DNA from: Megachile rotundata
Taxonomy: Eukaryota; Arthropoda; Insecta; Hymenoptera; Megachilidae
DNA length: 64,000 nucleotides
Reading direction: 5' to 3'
Assembly (NCBI RefSeq): GCF_050947335.1
Contig: NC_134989.1
Location: forward strand, 9,913,501 to 9,977,500
Position numbers and translations under genes: made by a program. The notes under the pieces are model-generated. The model saw only the letters and a program-made list of their open reading frames with translations. It did no database searches and was not told the DNA's origin. Below are positions 35,560-47,589 of this stretch, piece by piece. Numbering within the stretch: position 1 is the first letter of the stretch; every line of letters begins with the position of its first letter.

Positions 35560-36345
35560 AGACCTCAGTACAAGTTTTCAGCGATACAATACTTTAACAG
35601 TTTTTCGTTCCATCACATTTGTAGCTTCAAATCGATTATCCGTAGCAGCAAGACCCAAGTCATTACATTCTAGCGAGTATTTTTTATTGTTAGTCACATC
35701 TGGTTGTGAACTTCAACCTTAGCAGTAGAGTCTGTTTGCAATTTTCTATACATGTCGAGGTATTGCTTGGTTTTATTACTTGCTTAGGTCACTTTGGCGA
35801 AAACCAGACCCACTTCACGCGTCATTTGTATTTCCATCTCCACTCGAATTTTAGCTAAACCAATAGAAAATTAGAAACTGTTTTCCCTCGGCAATGTCAC
35901 AAAAATTGTACCCACTTCGAGCTTTTGTGAAACGTAAAACATCGAAGAGACTCTCGAGTCATCAAGTATGTAGCAAAATAAACTCTGGTCGTCGGAAGTC
36001 AAATTCATTTAGATACAGTCACTTATATTCACTTATTGGGAAGTCTAATGATTCCACGCGTCGTTTAATCGTCAGTTTTGAATTTTGAAAGCACAAACAT
36101 CTAGAAGTTTGAAAGTTTAAACATCTGGAACTTTGAAAGTATAAACATCTGGAACTTTGGAAGTTCAAACATATGAAACTTTGAAACTTCCCTTAAATTT
36201 CTAAATCTGTAAATGTAAAATTATATTTGTACAAACGTGTAATTTGGAAAATTTCAGAATTTGTAGTCTCTGTGCTCTGTCAGCTCAGAAAAGAGAAAAT
36301 TTGTGGATGTTAGTAGCAAAATAAATTTCCTTTAAACGCGTATTA
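35560..36345 (+). repeat. Dispersed 780-bp repeat, copy B (partner at 7079-7860)
   Basis: Direct-orientation copy of 7079-7860. The 28-bp subrepeats recur here at 36080-36175. The open frame at 35894-36088 (64 codons) is conserved in sequence with copy A, but in copy A one extra or missing base near 7545 changes its C-terminal end. Most differences between copies look random, so I see no sign of protein-level selection. Beyond 36345 the two copies share only AGAACTTGT-like fragments. Confidence 0.9.
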
Positions 36346-36865
36346 TATAGAGAATTTGTTGGAAATATAATACACATAGAGAACTTGTTAGGAATATATG
36401 GAGTACGGGGAATTTGTTGTTCGTTCCATGGAAGGTAGTTTCGAAGCATTATTAACTTGCTCGTTAACAAGTATCTACTGATACTTTCGATGAATAACGA
36501 ATATGCGGCATTAACAGGCATGCAATATTGTAGCCCTGTAACGAGGACATTGGAACCCTTTTTCTAAGGGCTAACTTCCTGAAAAATACGGTATCGGAAA
36601 TATTTAACAGCGCAGTACAATAAACCACTGCAACTAAATATTTTTTAATGAAGTTGCATTCAATTTTTTTGTGTACAAAATATTTCGTATTTCCATTGTT
36701 AACTGTACGATATTCACAAAGTTGGAAATTTTCAATTTTTAAACGTGGTTATAATTGTTGACTATTTAGTCTAAACTCATAAAATCATAATTTTGAAATT
36801 ACGTGCATTGATGACAGTTTTTATTTAATCAAAAGGAAGAATCTTCTATTTAATTTGAAAAATAC
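36346..36865. other. Unique AT-rich block
   Basis: No gene, RNA or repeat signal that I can support. Confidence 0.35.
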
Positions 36866-36935
36866 AGTTTCAGAGCACATCTCATTGATAATGAAATTAA
36901 TATTATTTAGATACGATGAGATGTGCTGAATATTA
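36866..36935 (+). ncRNA. Long imperfect hairpin, pre-miRNA-sized (candidate)
   Basis: AGCACATCTCAT (36874-36885) pairs perfectly with ATGAGATGTGCT (36916-36927). Allowing a 2-base bulge, TTCAG and CTGAA extend the stem outward, and ATAAT (36888-36892) pairs with ATTAT (36902-36906) inside, leaving a terminal loop of about 9 bases. The fold is about 65-70 nt, which suits an animal pre-miRNA, a short MITE or a chance fold. I do not recognise either arm as a known miRNA. Confidence 0.3.
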
Positions 36936-37689
36936 AATTATTCAGTAATTACATTTCATCACAACAATGATTAAGATCACTTTTTGTCCAAGGTACATAT
37001 CTTTTTTATTACTGTAGTTTACTGAAAGAAATATATGTTATCTTCAAATAAAATTGCATGTAATTTTTAATGTAAAAAAAAAAAAATAAAAGGAAACATT
37101 CAAATATAAAAATGAGAATGTGAAGTCTGATACGTAGTTGATATATACTACTTATTTTTTATGTCAGTATATAGATTATCACACATATGTATTTGTACCT
37201 GTAACAAGTGAATTAATAAGAAATACGAGCATGCGAAATACTAGATTACAAAATATTACTTGACTCTACACGTTGGAATAGCGGTGTTAATTATAATTTT
37301 CCTGTGTAATACTGCAGCGCAATATATTTTATATGTGATTCTCGTGGGATGCTGGCATGTTTCGTGCCTTTAGAGATAAAATTAACGGTGGTCATTAGTT
37401 TGTTTGGGTTTGATGCTCGCTAATTTTCGTATGAAAATTATTCTGCAAATTCTGTGTATTAATTATGAGATTTTTTAGTGTTTTCATTATTAAGTTGTAA
37501 TCTTGATAGAATATCATGTCGTACATTAAAAGTTATTGCAAGTTATTGTATGTTTACAAATAATATGTTTAAAGTTACATCGTAAATTCTTAAATACTAC
37601 TGAGTTGCAAATTATATGAAGTTTACTTAAATATTACTGAGTTGAAAATTGTCAAAAATGAAAATTTTGATCAAATTTGAGAAATTTCT
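36936..37689. other. Unique AT-rich block
   Basis: Very AT-rich, with a poly-A run near 37075-37090. No supported features. Confidence 0.35.
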
Positions 37690-38830
37690 AATTCCTTTAA
37701 TTCCAAAAAACTTAAAATTTCAAGATCTCAAAATTATCAAGTCCCTAAATCTTCAAACTCTCAAATATTAAAATTTTTAATACTCCAAATTCACAAATCT
37801 CCAAAGGCACAAATCCCTCAGTCCCTAAATTTTCAAACTTTCAAACATTAAAATTTCTAATATTTCAAATTTTCAAATCCACAAATCCACAAATACATAA
37901 ATTGTAAAATTCACAAATTCCAAAATTTACAAATCCCAAAGTCCACAAATCCCAAGATCCACAGATCCCAAAATCCACGGATCCCAAAATCTACGCATCC
38001 CAAAATCCACAAATCCTAAAATCCACAGATCCCAAGATCCACAGATTCCAAAATCCACAGATCCCAAAATCCACAGATCCCAAAATCCACGGATCCTAAA
38101 TCTACGCATCCCAAAATCCACAAATCCTAAAATCCACAGATCCCAAGATCCACAGATTCCAAAATCCACAGATCCCAAGATCCACAGATTCCAAAATCCA
38201 CAGATCCCAAGATCCACAGATCCCAAAATCCACGGATCCCAAAATCTACGCATCCCAAAATCCACAAATCCTAAAATCCACAGATCCCAAGATCCACAGA
38301 TTCCAAAATCCACAGATCCCAAGATCCACAGATTCCAAAATCCACAGATCCCAAGATCCACAGATCCCAAGATCCACAGATCCCAAAATCCACAGATCCC
38401 AAAATCTACAGATCCCAAGATCCACAGATCCCAAAACCCACAAATCCCAAAATCCACAAACCCCAAATTCCACAAATCCCAAAATCCACAAACCCCAAAT
38501 TCCACAAATCCCAAAATCCACAAACCCCAAATTCCACAAATCCCAAAATCCACAAACCCCAAATTCCACAAATCCCAAAATCCACAAATCCCAAAATTCA
38601 CAAACCCCAAATTCCACAAATCTCCAATTCCACAAATCCCAAAATCCCCAACTCTCCAAATCCCCAAATCCCCAAATCTCCAAAATCCCAAAGTCCATAA
38701 ATTTCCAAACTCTCAATCCTAAAAACTTCTAATATTCCAAATCCCCAAATTCCCAAATCCTCAAATCTCTAATTCCTCAAACCCTAAACTCCCCACAATA
38801 AAAAATTCCCTCAACCCCCAATTTAAAATA
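37690..38830 (-). repeat. C-rich 16-bp minisatellite (CCACAGATCCCAAAAT) with higher-order blocks
   Basis: 37925-38690 is a regular 16-bp array. A marker variant, TACGCATCCCAAAATCCACA, starts at 37992, 38103 and 38247; the 144-bp step is 9 x 16, and the 111-bp step is 7 x 16 less one deleted base. 38450-38590 switches to CCACAAACCCCAAATT units. 37690-37925 and 38690-38830 are decayed edges. Minus frames at 37927-38691 (254 codons, FWDLWILGSVDFGICG-type) and 38246-38716 are products of the repeat. Confidence 0.95.
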
Positions 38831-39374
38831 AACACCAATCAATTCATAATTCATAATCGCTTCAACTAGATTTATCTACACCGAACACCTCAATATATGC
38901 ACATTCCAGGACTTCCACTAACAAATTCGAATATCCAAGCGCGAAATCTTTGGAGCACCCGCTCGGAACTCGTAACAACTAATGGTGGCCCGTTCAACGG
39001 GGTATTTATAGGAACAATTGTCACGTTTCTGTGCTCTTGTTCACGCTCCGTAAAGTCTTACGGTTCTAATCGTTGTATGCTCGCACCTTCACCGATTCCT
39101 TCGTCCTGTTAGTCCTGCGACTCTATTCGAGCGAGTGAAATTAGTCCAGGGCGCGTTTAACGATCTTCGTCCAGACTAATATTTTTCGACCCTATTGTTC
39201 CTCGAGTTGGTTGCGAGAGACTGTTACTGAAATTCATTTTACACTTTGCGTGCAAAGAACTACATTTCTGAACGAATGTTTTTAATTGTGATCAAACTTC
39301 ATAGTTAAAAATTTCCATTTCAAGATGGAAATATGATTTGTATGAATAAAATGTTTTAGGAGAAGTGTTTGATT
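38831..39374. other. Unique block
   Basis: 38900-39240 is CpG-containing. The 71-codon frame at 38897-39112 has no domain or splice support. Confidence 0.35.
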
Positions 39375-39770
39375 GAAAGGAAATCGACAAATGGATGTTG
39401 CAAAATTATATAGAATTATGAGTCCTGTGAAGAGTTGTTCAAAATTATTTATTAAAAAATTATTTATTAGTATTATAATTAATATTATATTAAATATATT
39501 TTAATTGAAAAGAAATCGACAAATGGATATTGGAATATTTATAGAATTATGAGTCATGTGAAGAGTTGTTCAAAATTATTTATTAAAAAATTATTTATTA
39601 GTATTATAATTAATATTATATTAAATATATTTTAATTGAAAGGAAGTCGACAAATGGATGTTGCAAAATTATATAGAATTATGAGTCATGTGAAGAGTTG
39701 TTCAAAATTATTTATTAAAAAATTATTTATTAGTATTATAATTAATATTATATTAAGTATATTATTGTAT
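39375..39770 (+). repeat. 131-bp tandem repeat, 3 copies
   Basis: CGACAAATGGATRTT starts at 39385, 39517 and 39648 (steps 132, 131). Units are nearly identical over AGTCMTGTGAAGAGTTGTTC and the ATTATTTATTAAAAAATTA stretch, so expansion looks recent. Confidence 0.95.
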
Positions 39771-40776
39771 AACATTGCAATGTTATTAGTACTATATTAA
39801 ATATATATTATTGGTTATAGTGTTATTTTATACATTCATTATTAATTATTACAATGGAATTATATTAACAATATTTTTCTATTATGATGTTTCTATTTGT
39901 TGTTTTTGATACTTGAACACTGGTTAAATAATACTGGTATGTGTGAACATTTTTCAACATACACTCATTTTTATTATTATTTTTCATAGGTGTAATTTAT
40001 GAAACTTGATTAAAGTACCTTATTCAAATTAAATATTTATGTATAATATGTTGAAATTATTCTGTGAAATTGTTCAGTAAAATTATTTCTTCTTCACCAG
40101 ATTTTATTTATGTAATCAAAAAATTATCACTTTCTTAACAATAATTTAATAATCAATAAATTAAACTAATCACCAAGCTAATTTTGCTTAAATACCTCTT
40201 TTCCTCCTTAAAAATTATGCAAGAAGCCATCACTCAACCGTTCATCCTCTCCCTAGAGATCAATTGGAGCCCTTCAAAACGGACAGAATCGTTGAACAAC
40301 CGGAAGTTCGGAGCGTTCAACCGGAAAGCCACCTTTCCTTATCTTAACGAAGGAGCCGTGAAAGTTAAGGGAAAAAAAACGAAGTGGGTTAGCTTTAACG
40401 AGCAAAAAGGACACGTTAGAGATTCCCGTGGAAAAACGTTCGATCTATTATCGGACGGGAATCCGTTCGCGAATTTCTTCGACGAGGCACTACTCCCGGG
40501 ACGCTTTTAATTAACGTCAGACTCATTTGGTCGCACGATTCTCACTCTTCAAGATACACCATTTCTGTCCGCCGTTCAACAGATTCGAATCTGTCTGAAA
40601 TCGTAGATCGAATTCTACGAACGCTATTTGTCGCTAATTACGCTCTTTTAACTCCATTCCGTTTAATATCCATCTGACGAATTCTCACGTTCGGAATTTT
40701 ATTCCGATGGAGTTCTTGTTTTAGCTTATTTCGTGGTGCGAACTCGTGACATTTCTCGCGTTCTTTGTCGAGAGGG
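39771..40776. other. Unique block with a 108-codon open frame
   Basis: 39771-40180 is very AT-rich. An ATG-to-TAA frame at 40184-40510 on + (108 codons) becomes CpG-rich after its first 12 codons. Its product is basic, with a KVKGKKTKW patch, and has no domain I recognise. There is no splice or promoter evidence; a real small exon is possible but unproven. 40510-40740 is CpG-containing unique DNA. Confidence 0.3.
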
Positions 40777-40945
40777 AAATTGTAAAATATATGTAATAGA
40801 AATTGAAAGAAATTTTTGAGGATAACTGGAAAAAGTTGTAAAATATACATAATAGAAATTGGTAGAAATTTTTGAGGATAACTGGAAAAAGTTGTAAAAT
40901 GTACATAATTGAAATTGGAAGAAACTTTTGAGGATAACTGTGTTT
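40777..40945 (+). repeat. 56-bp tandem repeat, 3 copies
   Basis: GAGGATAACTG recurs with GATAACTG starts at 40821, 40877 and 40933, exactly 56 bp apart. Units share GTAAAATRTACATAATWGAAA. Confidence 0.93.
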
Positions 40946-40949
40946 ATCA

Positions 40950-41900
40950 GATATTCATTTAAGGGGTGTATGTACTTAAAGTATACTGAAATATTAGAGG
41001 TTTGATGTATATCAAGGTTCAAGTGATAAAATGAAATAATTTTTAGGTTATGAGTACTGATTTTAGTCATCAGTGATTTCATAGTAATTTAAGGGGTGCT
41101 TATGTACTTGAAATGCATTGAAATATTAAAATTATTGATGTATATCAAGGTTCGAGTTACAAAATGAAGTAATTTTTAGGTTATGAGAACTGATTTTAGT
41201 CATCAGTGATTTGATAGTAATTTAAGGGGTGCTTATGTACTTGAAGTGCACTGAAATATTAAAATTATTGATATATATCAAGGTTCGAGTCACAGAATGA
41301 AGTAATTTTTAGGTTATGAGTATTGATTTTAGTCATCAGTGATTTGATAGTAATTTAAGGGGTGCTTATGCACTTAAAGTGCATTGAAATATTAAAATTA
41401 TTGATGTATATCAAGGTTCGAGTCACAGAATGAAGTAATTTTTAGGTTATGAGAACTGATTTTAGTCGTCAGTGATTTGATCGAAATTTAAGGGATGCTT
41501 ATGTATTTCAAGTGTACTGAAACATTAAAACTGTAAATGCATATCAAGGTTCGAGTCATAGAATGAAGTAATTTTTAGGTTATGAGAACTGATTTTAGTC
41601 ATCAGTGATTTGATAGTAATTTAGAAGTTGTTTATATACTTGAAAAGTGCTAAAATATAAAAACTATTGACGTATATTAAATATTGAGTCCTAAGACAAA
41701 GAAATTTTGAGGTTATGTTCATTCAGTGCAGTTTTCAGCAATTAGTTCAATAATTTAGAGGTTATTGATGTACTTGAAGTATACTAAATTACTAAAACAG
41801 TTGTATATCAAAGATCATTTTAAGAAACAAACAAATTTATACGTTATGAGTATTGTCTATTGACTGCCAGTGACTGTATGCTAATTTAGTTTGTTTCCAT
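40950..41900 (+). repeat. 133-bp satellite-like tandem repeat, about 7 copies
   Basis: AAGGGGTGCTTATG landmarks start near 40963, 41093, 41226, 41359, 41492, 41624 and 41759 (steps 130, 133, 133, 133, 132, 135). The central copies share TATCAAGGTTCGAGTCACAG and GATTTTAGTCATCAGTGATT. The last two copies are strongly diverged. Confidence 0.94.
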
Positions 41901-42594
41901 GCTAAATATGAATACACCAGAATATTTAAAACGTATAATGCATATAAAAGATGTGACAAAATAAATTTCTCACGACTTTATACTTCCACGTGAAAAAAGC
42001 TCGCATTCAAAGGTAAAAGGACAATAGAATTCGCAACTATTGTTCTCCGTATTTCTTTTTCAATCAAAAAGGGACACCGTAGTTTGATGAACAAAGAAAT
42101 AGCTACAGAGGAACGTAAATCAATTTTTTCGAACGTCAACACGACCTCGAATGTAAAACACCTTCGTTGTTATTCCCTGTAGTTTGCATCGGTGATCGAT
42201 TCATGAAAATTTTCGAGTTATAAAAAAAAAAGAACGACCGGAAGGAAACGAGAGAAAGGAACGAAGAAATTCAGCGGCAAAATCGTTACAACGATTCGCC
42301 ATGAGCCAATTATCGATTTCAAAACTTCCCCTGTAGCATTGTTCAAAAACGTTTCTCCTGAAATGCTCTATACTCGCGAAATAGTTCTTCTAACCCAGTT
42401 TTCCGTGACCCGATTTCGAGTTAATAGAAGCGGTGCACGAGTGCGAAATAATTCTCGTCTGAAACGGTGCACAATTAACGAGCTTCCGATCAGTTTTTCA
42501 ATTTCTTCGATTCGAATTTGCTGCGTTTTAGACAGAGTGTCTTTGAACGATTCAATCTTTCAGTAAAGCAATTTACAGAGATTGCATATTTTTT
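41901..42594. other. Unique block
   Basis: CpG-containing unique DNA from 41985 to 42560. The 75-codon frame at 42339-42566 is unrecognised and unsupported. Confidence 0.35.
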
Positions 42595-43200
42595 TGTTTG
42601 AAGTTAAATTCTAAAGCTTTGGGATTTTCAAATTTTGGAGGATTTTTGGTAATTTTTAAATTTTCAAATTTTGCTAGCTTTACTTTTTTGGATTTTCAAA
42701 TTTTTTTGTTTAGAAATTTGAAATGTGATTTTCAAATTTTTGGGTTCGCAAGTTTCAATTTTCCAAATTTTCCAATTTTCAGATTATAGAAGTTTCGGAT
42801 TCTCAGTTTCAATTTTTCACTTATTAAAATTTCTAATTTCAAAATTTTTATATTTTTATACTTCGAGTCCCAAATTTTCCTATTTTACTTTCAAATATCA
42901 AGATTTTCCAATTTCTATATTTTATAAGTTTCAAATTCCCAAATTTTCAAATTTTTATATTTTGTAAGTTTCGAATTCTCAAATTTTCCTATTTCACATG
43001 TTTCCCAAATTCTTGAAATTCCTGACATCCTTAAAAATCTTGAAATTCCTAAAATTTTTGAAATTCCTGAAATTCCTGATTTCTTAAAATTCCTAAAACT
43101 CCGGAAATTCCCAAAATTCTTCAAATCCCTAAATTCCACAATGTTCCCACATTCCCAAAAAATTTCAAAAATTTCCAAATTTCATAATTTTCATAAAATC
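42595..43200. repeat. Degenerate TTCAAATTTT / AAATTCCT low-complexity tract
   Basis: 42595-42960 repeats TTTTCAAATTTT words; 42960-43200 repeats CTGAAATTCCTGAAATTCC. It is an eroded array of the same A/T-plus-C/G word class as the minisatellite superfamily. Frames in it are artefacts. Confidence 0.75.
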
Positions 43201-45034
43201 TAAAAATAAAAGGCGATGGCTAAAAGTTTCATCCCTTCACCAAAACAACGTCGTTTTCAAATTTCTCAGCCGAGCCCAAAATTCGTCGGACACCATCGGA
43301 CACTAAAAGCACTATACTAAACGCTCGTACAGGCCGGAAGTGGTATAAGAAAGGCCGGTAACTCGATTACAAAAGCTTTCCCGCGAACAATCTCCGCGTT
43401 CGTGCTTTTCTTCGCCGCGGTAATACGGAAACTCGATTTCCCTCGATAAATTGTTATCCCGTCTAATTTCATTCGGGGAATAATTAATTTCCCGGCTATC
43501 CTTTTTCTCGGCGGGAAACGCTTTTCTCCGGCGCATAATCGATAGCTTAATCGCTGGTAATAGTTCTCGATATTAACCGACCGACGGGTAGTGAAGGGGT
43601 AACTACCCCCTGGATGCTCTAAAATCGTTTGTCTCGACGTAGATCGAGTCTTTATCGATTTTTGCATCTTTTTTGTTCTTTGACTCTGTTTGTGACGATT
43701 TATTAATCGTCCCTTTTTATGCACATCGATTTCTGTGGTGCTTTTTTTATGTCTCTTGAGGATTTTTTGTTTCAAATAATTCTTTAATCTGATCATTTTT
43801 TTTTTAATGAAATTAATGTCAGATATACTCAGATGATTATGTATTTAATTATTATTTATTTCTTATATAGTAATGAAGAATTTTGTAATAATAGTATAGT
43901 AATAATAATAATACATGTTTATTAATATATTATACATATACATTGTAATTTACATATTGCTATTTATACTTATATTTTTGTAAATAATTCCACAATGAAA
44001 TTTTCAATTTCAAAAATCTTTATAATTTTTGCCAGTCAATTTTATTAATAAAAAAGCTAAACACACACTACAATTTTTACACTAAATAAACGTCATAATT
44101 TTATTCATCTATGAACAATCTTTAAGAAAAATGAAACGAAATTATAGGATTGAGATAAATGAAGAAATAAATTGAAGAAATAAATAAATGAGAAATGTAG
44201 GTGAAAATGCTTAAGAGAGTTTAGCGTGTTTGGTCCAGCATTTTTTCCCCAGACAAGCCACAAATGTGACTGTCTCATAGTGTCAGCTCCCGTGGGAGGC
44301 AAGTGCAAAAATTAGGATCAACAGGGGCCAACGTGGGATCTCCTTTATCATTGTCGGTGTTACCGAAGAAAGATAACCTTCCTAAGAGTGTCCTGTCCGA
44401 ATAAAAGACGATGGAGGATAACGAGTCTTACCGTGTGTGACTTTCATTTTGTTCGAGCCTGTGTTAAACGAGAAATACTCCTCCGGGAGTATAAAAGGTT
44501 TAAGAACTAGTTAAAACTGTCTTTTATAATACGTCTGAAAATGTAGTATCTTTTAAAAAATCCACGAAATTCATTAAAGAATAGTTTATAATAAACAACG
44601 AATTCAGTACGTACAAACGTTTGACGTTATTCAGTCTTTACAAATACATACGTAAAATTTTCGTAGAGATGTTCGTAGTTTGATTAAAATTTTCGTACAA
44701 AAAAAGACGGGAAACATTCTATACAGCGTAACATAGGGAATTTTGATTTTAAAAAATGTGCACAGCTCGAGCAATTTCAGGGAGTGAAAAGAACTGGCTT
44801 TCATACGTGTGGCGTTCCGATATAAATGGAAAGCTTTCAGGATCCAAAATTCGATGATAGAATTTGGCGCTGGGATTTCTTCGAAAAATGGAACTTTCTG
44901 TGAAAAGAAATTCGTAGGTCTTCTATAAATTACATTATATCCGATTCTGCGTTCTGTTATTTCGGAGAAATTTCTTTGGGAATTCGTTGATTAATCGTAT
45001 TATGGGTTGTTTGGTTTTAAAATTGAGTTCTGTC
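43201..45034. other. Unique block with a TATA-type word
   Basis: 43300-43640 is CpG-rich, with a 159-codon minus frame (43317-43796, Lys/Arg-rich, no known domain) overlapping another frame. 43800-44110 is very AT-rich. 44200-44510 is GC-richer with AATAAA at about 44400 and TATAAAAGG at 44491-44499. A solo LTR was considered but paired ends were not found. 44520-45034 has no supported feature. Confidence 0.35.
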
Positions 45035-45410
45035 ACTGCAGATGTACAAGAGAATGGATTGACTTTGTCATTGTGAAAAGTTTCAATTTTGGAACGTTTG
45101 AAAAAATCACCCTGGAAGCATCATTTTGCAAATCATTGTAATTGATGAATTTTTTAAGTAGGTCGACTCTGTCAGTGGGAACAAATTTTAAAAAATTATA
45201 GATGTTTTGAAAAACTCTCCCCCAAAAGTTCATACCATAAAATAAATGTAATTGATCAATTTTGAAAATGAGTAGACTCTGTCACTGTGAACGAAATTAT
45301 AAAATTATGGATCTTTCGAAAAACTCACCCCTAAAGAATCATATTACTAATAATTATAGTTGATTAGCTTAAAAAATAGATCGACTCTGACATTCTGAAA
45401 ATATTACTTC
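45035..45410 (+). repeat. 108-bp tandem repeat, about 3.5 copies
   Basis: GACTYTGTCANTGTGAA begins at 45061, 45165, 45275 and 45383 (steps 104, 110, 108). Units share GAAAAACTCMCCCC and TAATTGATNAATTTT. Confidence 0.9.
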
Positions 45411-45424
45411 CTGACGTAGTATAC

Positions 45425-46527
45425 TACGCTTAGTAATTCCACGCGTGGTAATTCTATGCCTAGTAATTCCACGCATGGGAATTCCACGCGTGGTAATTCG
45501 ACGTGTGGTAATTCGATGCGTGGTGATTCGACGCGTGGTAATTCGATACATGGTAATTCGACGCGTAGTAATTCCACGCGTGGTAGTTCGGCGCGTAGAA
45601 ATTCAATGTGTGGTAATTCGACGCGTGGTAATTCGACGCGTAGTAATTCCACGCGTGGTAATTCGATACGTGGTAATTCGACGCGTAGTAATTCCACGCG
45701 TGGTAATTTGACGCGTAGTATTTCCACGCGTGGTAGTTCGGCGCGTAGTAATTCCACGCGTGGTAGTTCGGCGCGTAGTAATTCCACGCGTAGTAATCCC
45801 ACGCGTGGTAATTCGACGCGTGGTAATTCGACGCGTAGTAATTCCACGCGTGGTAGTTCGGCGCGTAGTAATTCCACGCGTAGTAATCCCACGCGTGGTA
45901 ATTCGACGCGTGGTAATTCGACGCGTGGTAATTCAATGCGTGGTAATTCGACGCGTGGTAATTCGACGCGTAGTAATTCCACGCGTTGTAGTTCGGCGCG
46001 TAGTAATTCCACGCGTAGTAATTCCACGCGTAGTAATCCCACGCGTGGTAATTCGACGCGTGGTAATTCGACGCGTAGTAATTCCACGCGTGGTAGTTCG
46101 GCGCGTAGTAATTCCACGCGTAGTAATCCCACGCGTGGTAATTCGACGCGTGGTAATTCGACGCGTGGTAATTCAATGCGTGGTAATTCGACGCGTGGTA
46201 ATTCGACGCGTGGTAATTCCACGCGTGGTAGTTCGGCGCGTAGTAATTCCACGCGTAGTAATCCCACGCGTGGTAATTCGACGCGTGGTAATTCAATGCG
46301 TGGTAATTCGACGCGTGGTAATTCGACGCGTAGTAATTCCACGCGTTGTAGTTCGGCGCGTAGTAATTCCACGCGTAGTAATCCCACGCGTGGTAATTCG
46401 ACGCGTGGTAATTTGACGCGTAGTAATTCCACGCGTGGTAATTCGATGCGTGGTAATTCGACGCGTGGTAATTCGACGCGTAGTAATTCCACGCGTGGTA
46501 ATTCAATGCATGGTAATTCGACGCGTG
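45425..46527 (+). repeat. CpG-rich 15-bp minisatellite (AATTCGACGCGTGGT), array 1, about 73 copies
   Basis: Unit 15 bp with three CpGs and an ACGCGT palindrome. Main variants are TTCGACGCGTGG, TTCCACGCGTAG, TTCGGCGCG and TTCAATGCG. A 240-bp block (16 units) at 45781-45963 repeats without difference by eye at 46021-46203. Because 15 is a multiple of three and the unit has a stop in only one frame, several long frames are open at once: NSTRG-type and VIRRV-type on +, VELPR-type (362 codons) and NYHAS-type (348 codons) on -. None has a promoter, splice context or non-repeat flank. Confidence 0.97.
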
Positions 46528-47589
46528 AAAATATTATAGAATCCTGTATCTTTCAAGATCCCCCAAAAAATATTGCAAGCAATCATCCATAGTTTTCAAT
46601 ATTTGCCACCACCATACACCCAACCAGAATACCCATAAAAACGCCGGCTACAAAAGGTATTCAATTTCGTGCAGATAATATAGCGGAACATCCCATAAGA
46701 AGTCGACCCCATAAGTAATTACGGATCCAACCCTTCGTATCTGATCCCCGGGTAAAAATTACCGCGAAGCAACCCCTTGGGGTGGTTTCCTTCGACGCTC
46801 TCGAAATCGTTTTCTCGAACGCATTCCATCTGAACTCGAGGCAACACGTTTCTTGACAGAAAGTTAATAAAGTTTTCCAACACGCATAAATCAACGACCT
46901 TCTTTAACCTCCCGCCAGCCATATACGTAGCCTGACCATAAAAGCAACAAACTTTAATGCGTTTCAATAAATTCCACGGTACAGCTCGTTCTTGTGCCCC
47001 CATGTTCTCCTTTTCGTGTCCTTCCTTCGATTTCACACGAGGATACTTTTTCCGCGGCTTTCCCCCAGCACGCTTTTTCCAGCGGAGAAAGTTTCGGCCA
47101 CTTCTCGCCGCTGCGAAAAAGTTCTAACCACGGGGATGGAATATAAATGGAAGAGGGGGTGGGATTGCAACGAGGGGGTTAAGGTTTCAAGGAAATTTAG
47201 TTCACGTTCTGTAGCTTGATTTTTTTAGTTCAGCGAGGTGCTGAGGGAGATTAATTTCTTTTTGCGGAGGGTGGTCGATTAAACGTTTGAGCCGAGAGAG
47301 GGTGAGCGAAAGAGGATTATGGCTTTTGAAAGTGGGATTTTGACACTTCTGAATTTTTAAACTTTTGAATTTGAGAATTTGCAGAAAATCGATTTATTTC
47401 TGTACGTTCTACAATTAAGCGTCTTTGTTTGATTTTTCTGTGGAACAATTCTGAACAACATGGCACTTTTGTAAACTTTTTCGTTTGACAACTTCCCAAC
47501 GATTTTCACTCGAATACAACAGTACACCCTGAATCATTTATTTAAGAATTACATTCGTCCCAAATCGTATAGAATCCATTTACATTCTA
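46528..47589. other. Unique CpG-rich block
   Basis: 46600-47230 is CpG-rich with overlapping frames (46661-46894 -, 46719-47036 -, 46992-47219 +), none recognisable. 47300-47589 is AT-rich. Confidence 0.35.

Noticed and set aside
37927..38716. 254- and 156-codon FWDLWILG-type proteins (-)
   Set aside because: Frames of the 16-bp C-rich minisatellite; they end where the array decays.
40575..40600. tRNA B-box-like GATTCGAATCTG
   Set aside because: No A-box, no cloverleaf and no terminator-like T run at the right distance.
44200..44520. Solo LTR of a retroelement
   Set aside because: AATAAA and TATAAAAGG are present, but in the order polyA then TATA, with no paired ends, target duplication or primer-binding site.
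45404..46592. Protein genes of 362, 348 (-) and 378 (+) codons
   Set aside because: Same 15-bp repeat artefact as the second array.
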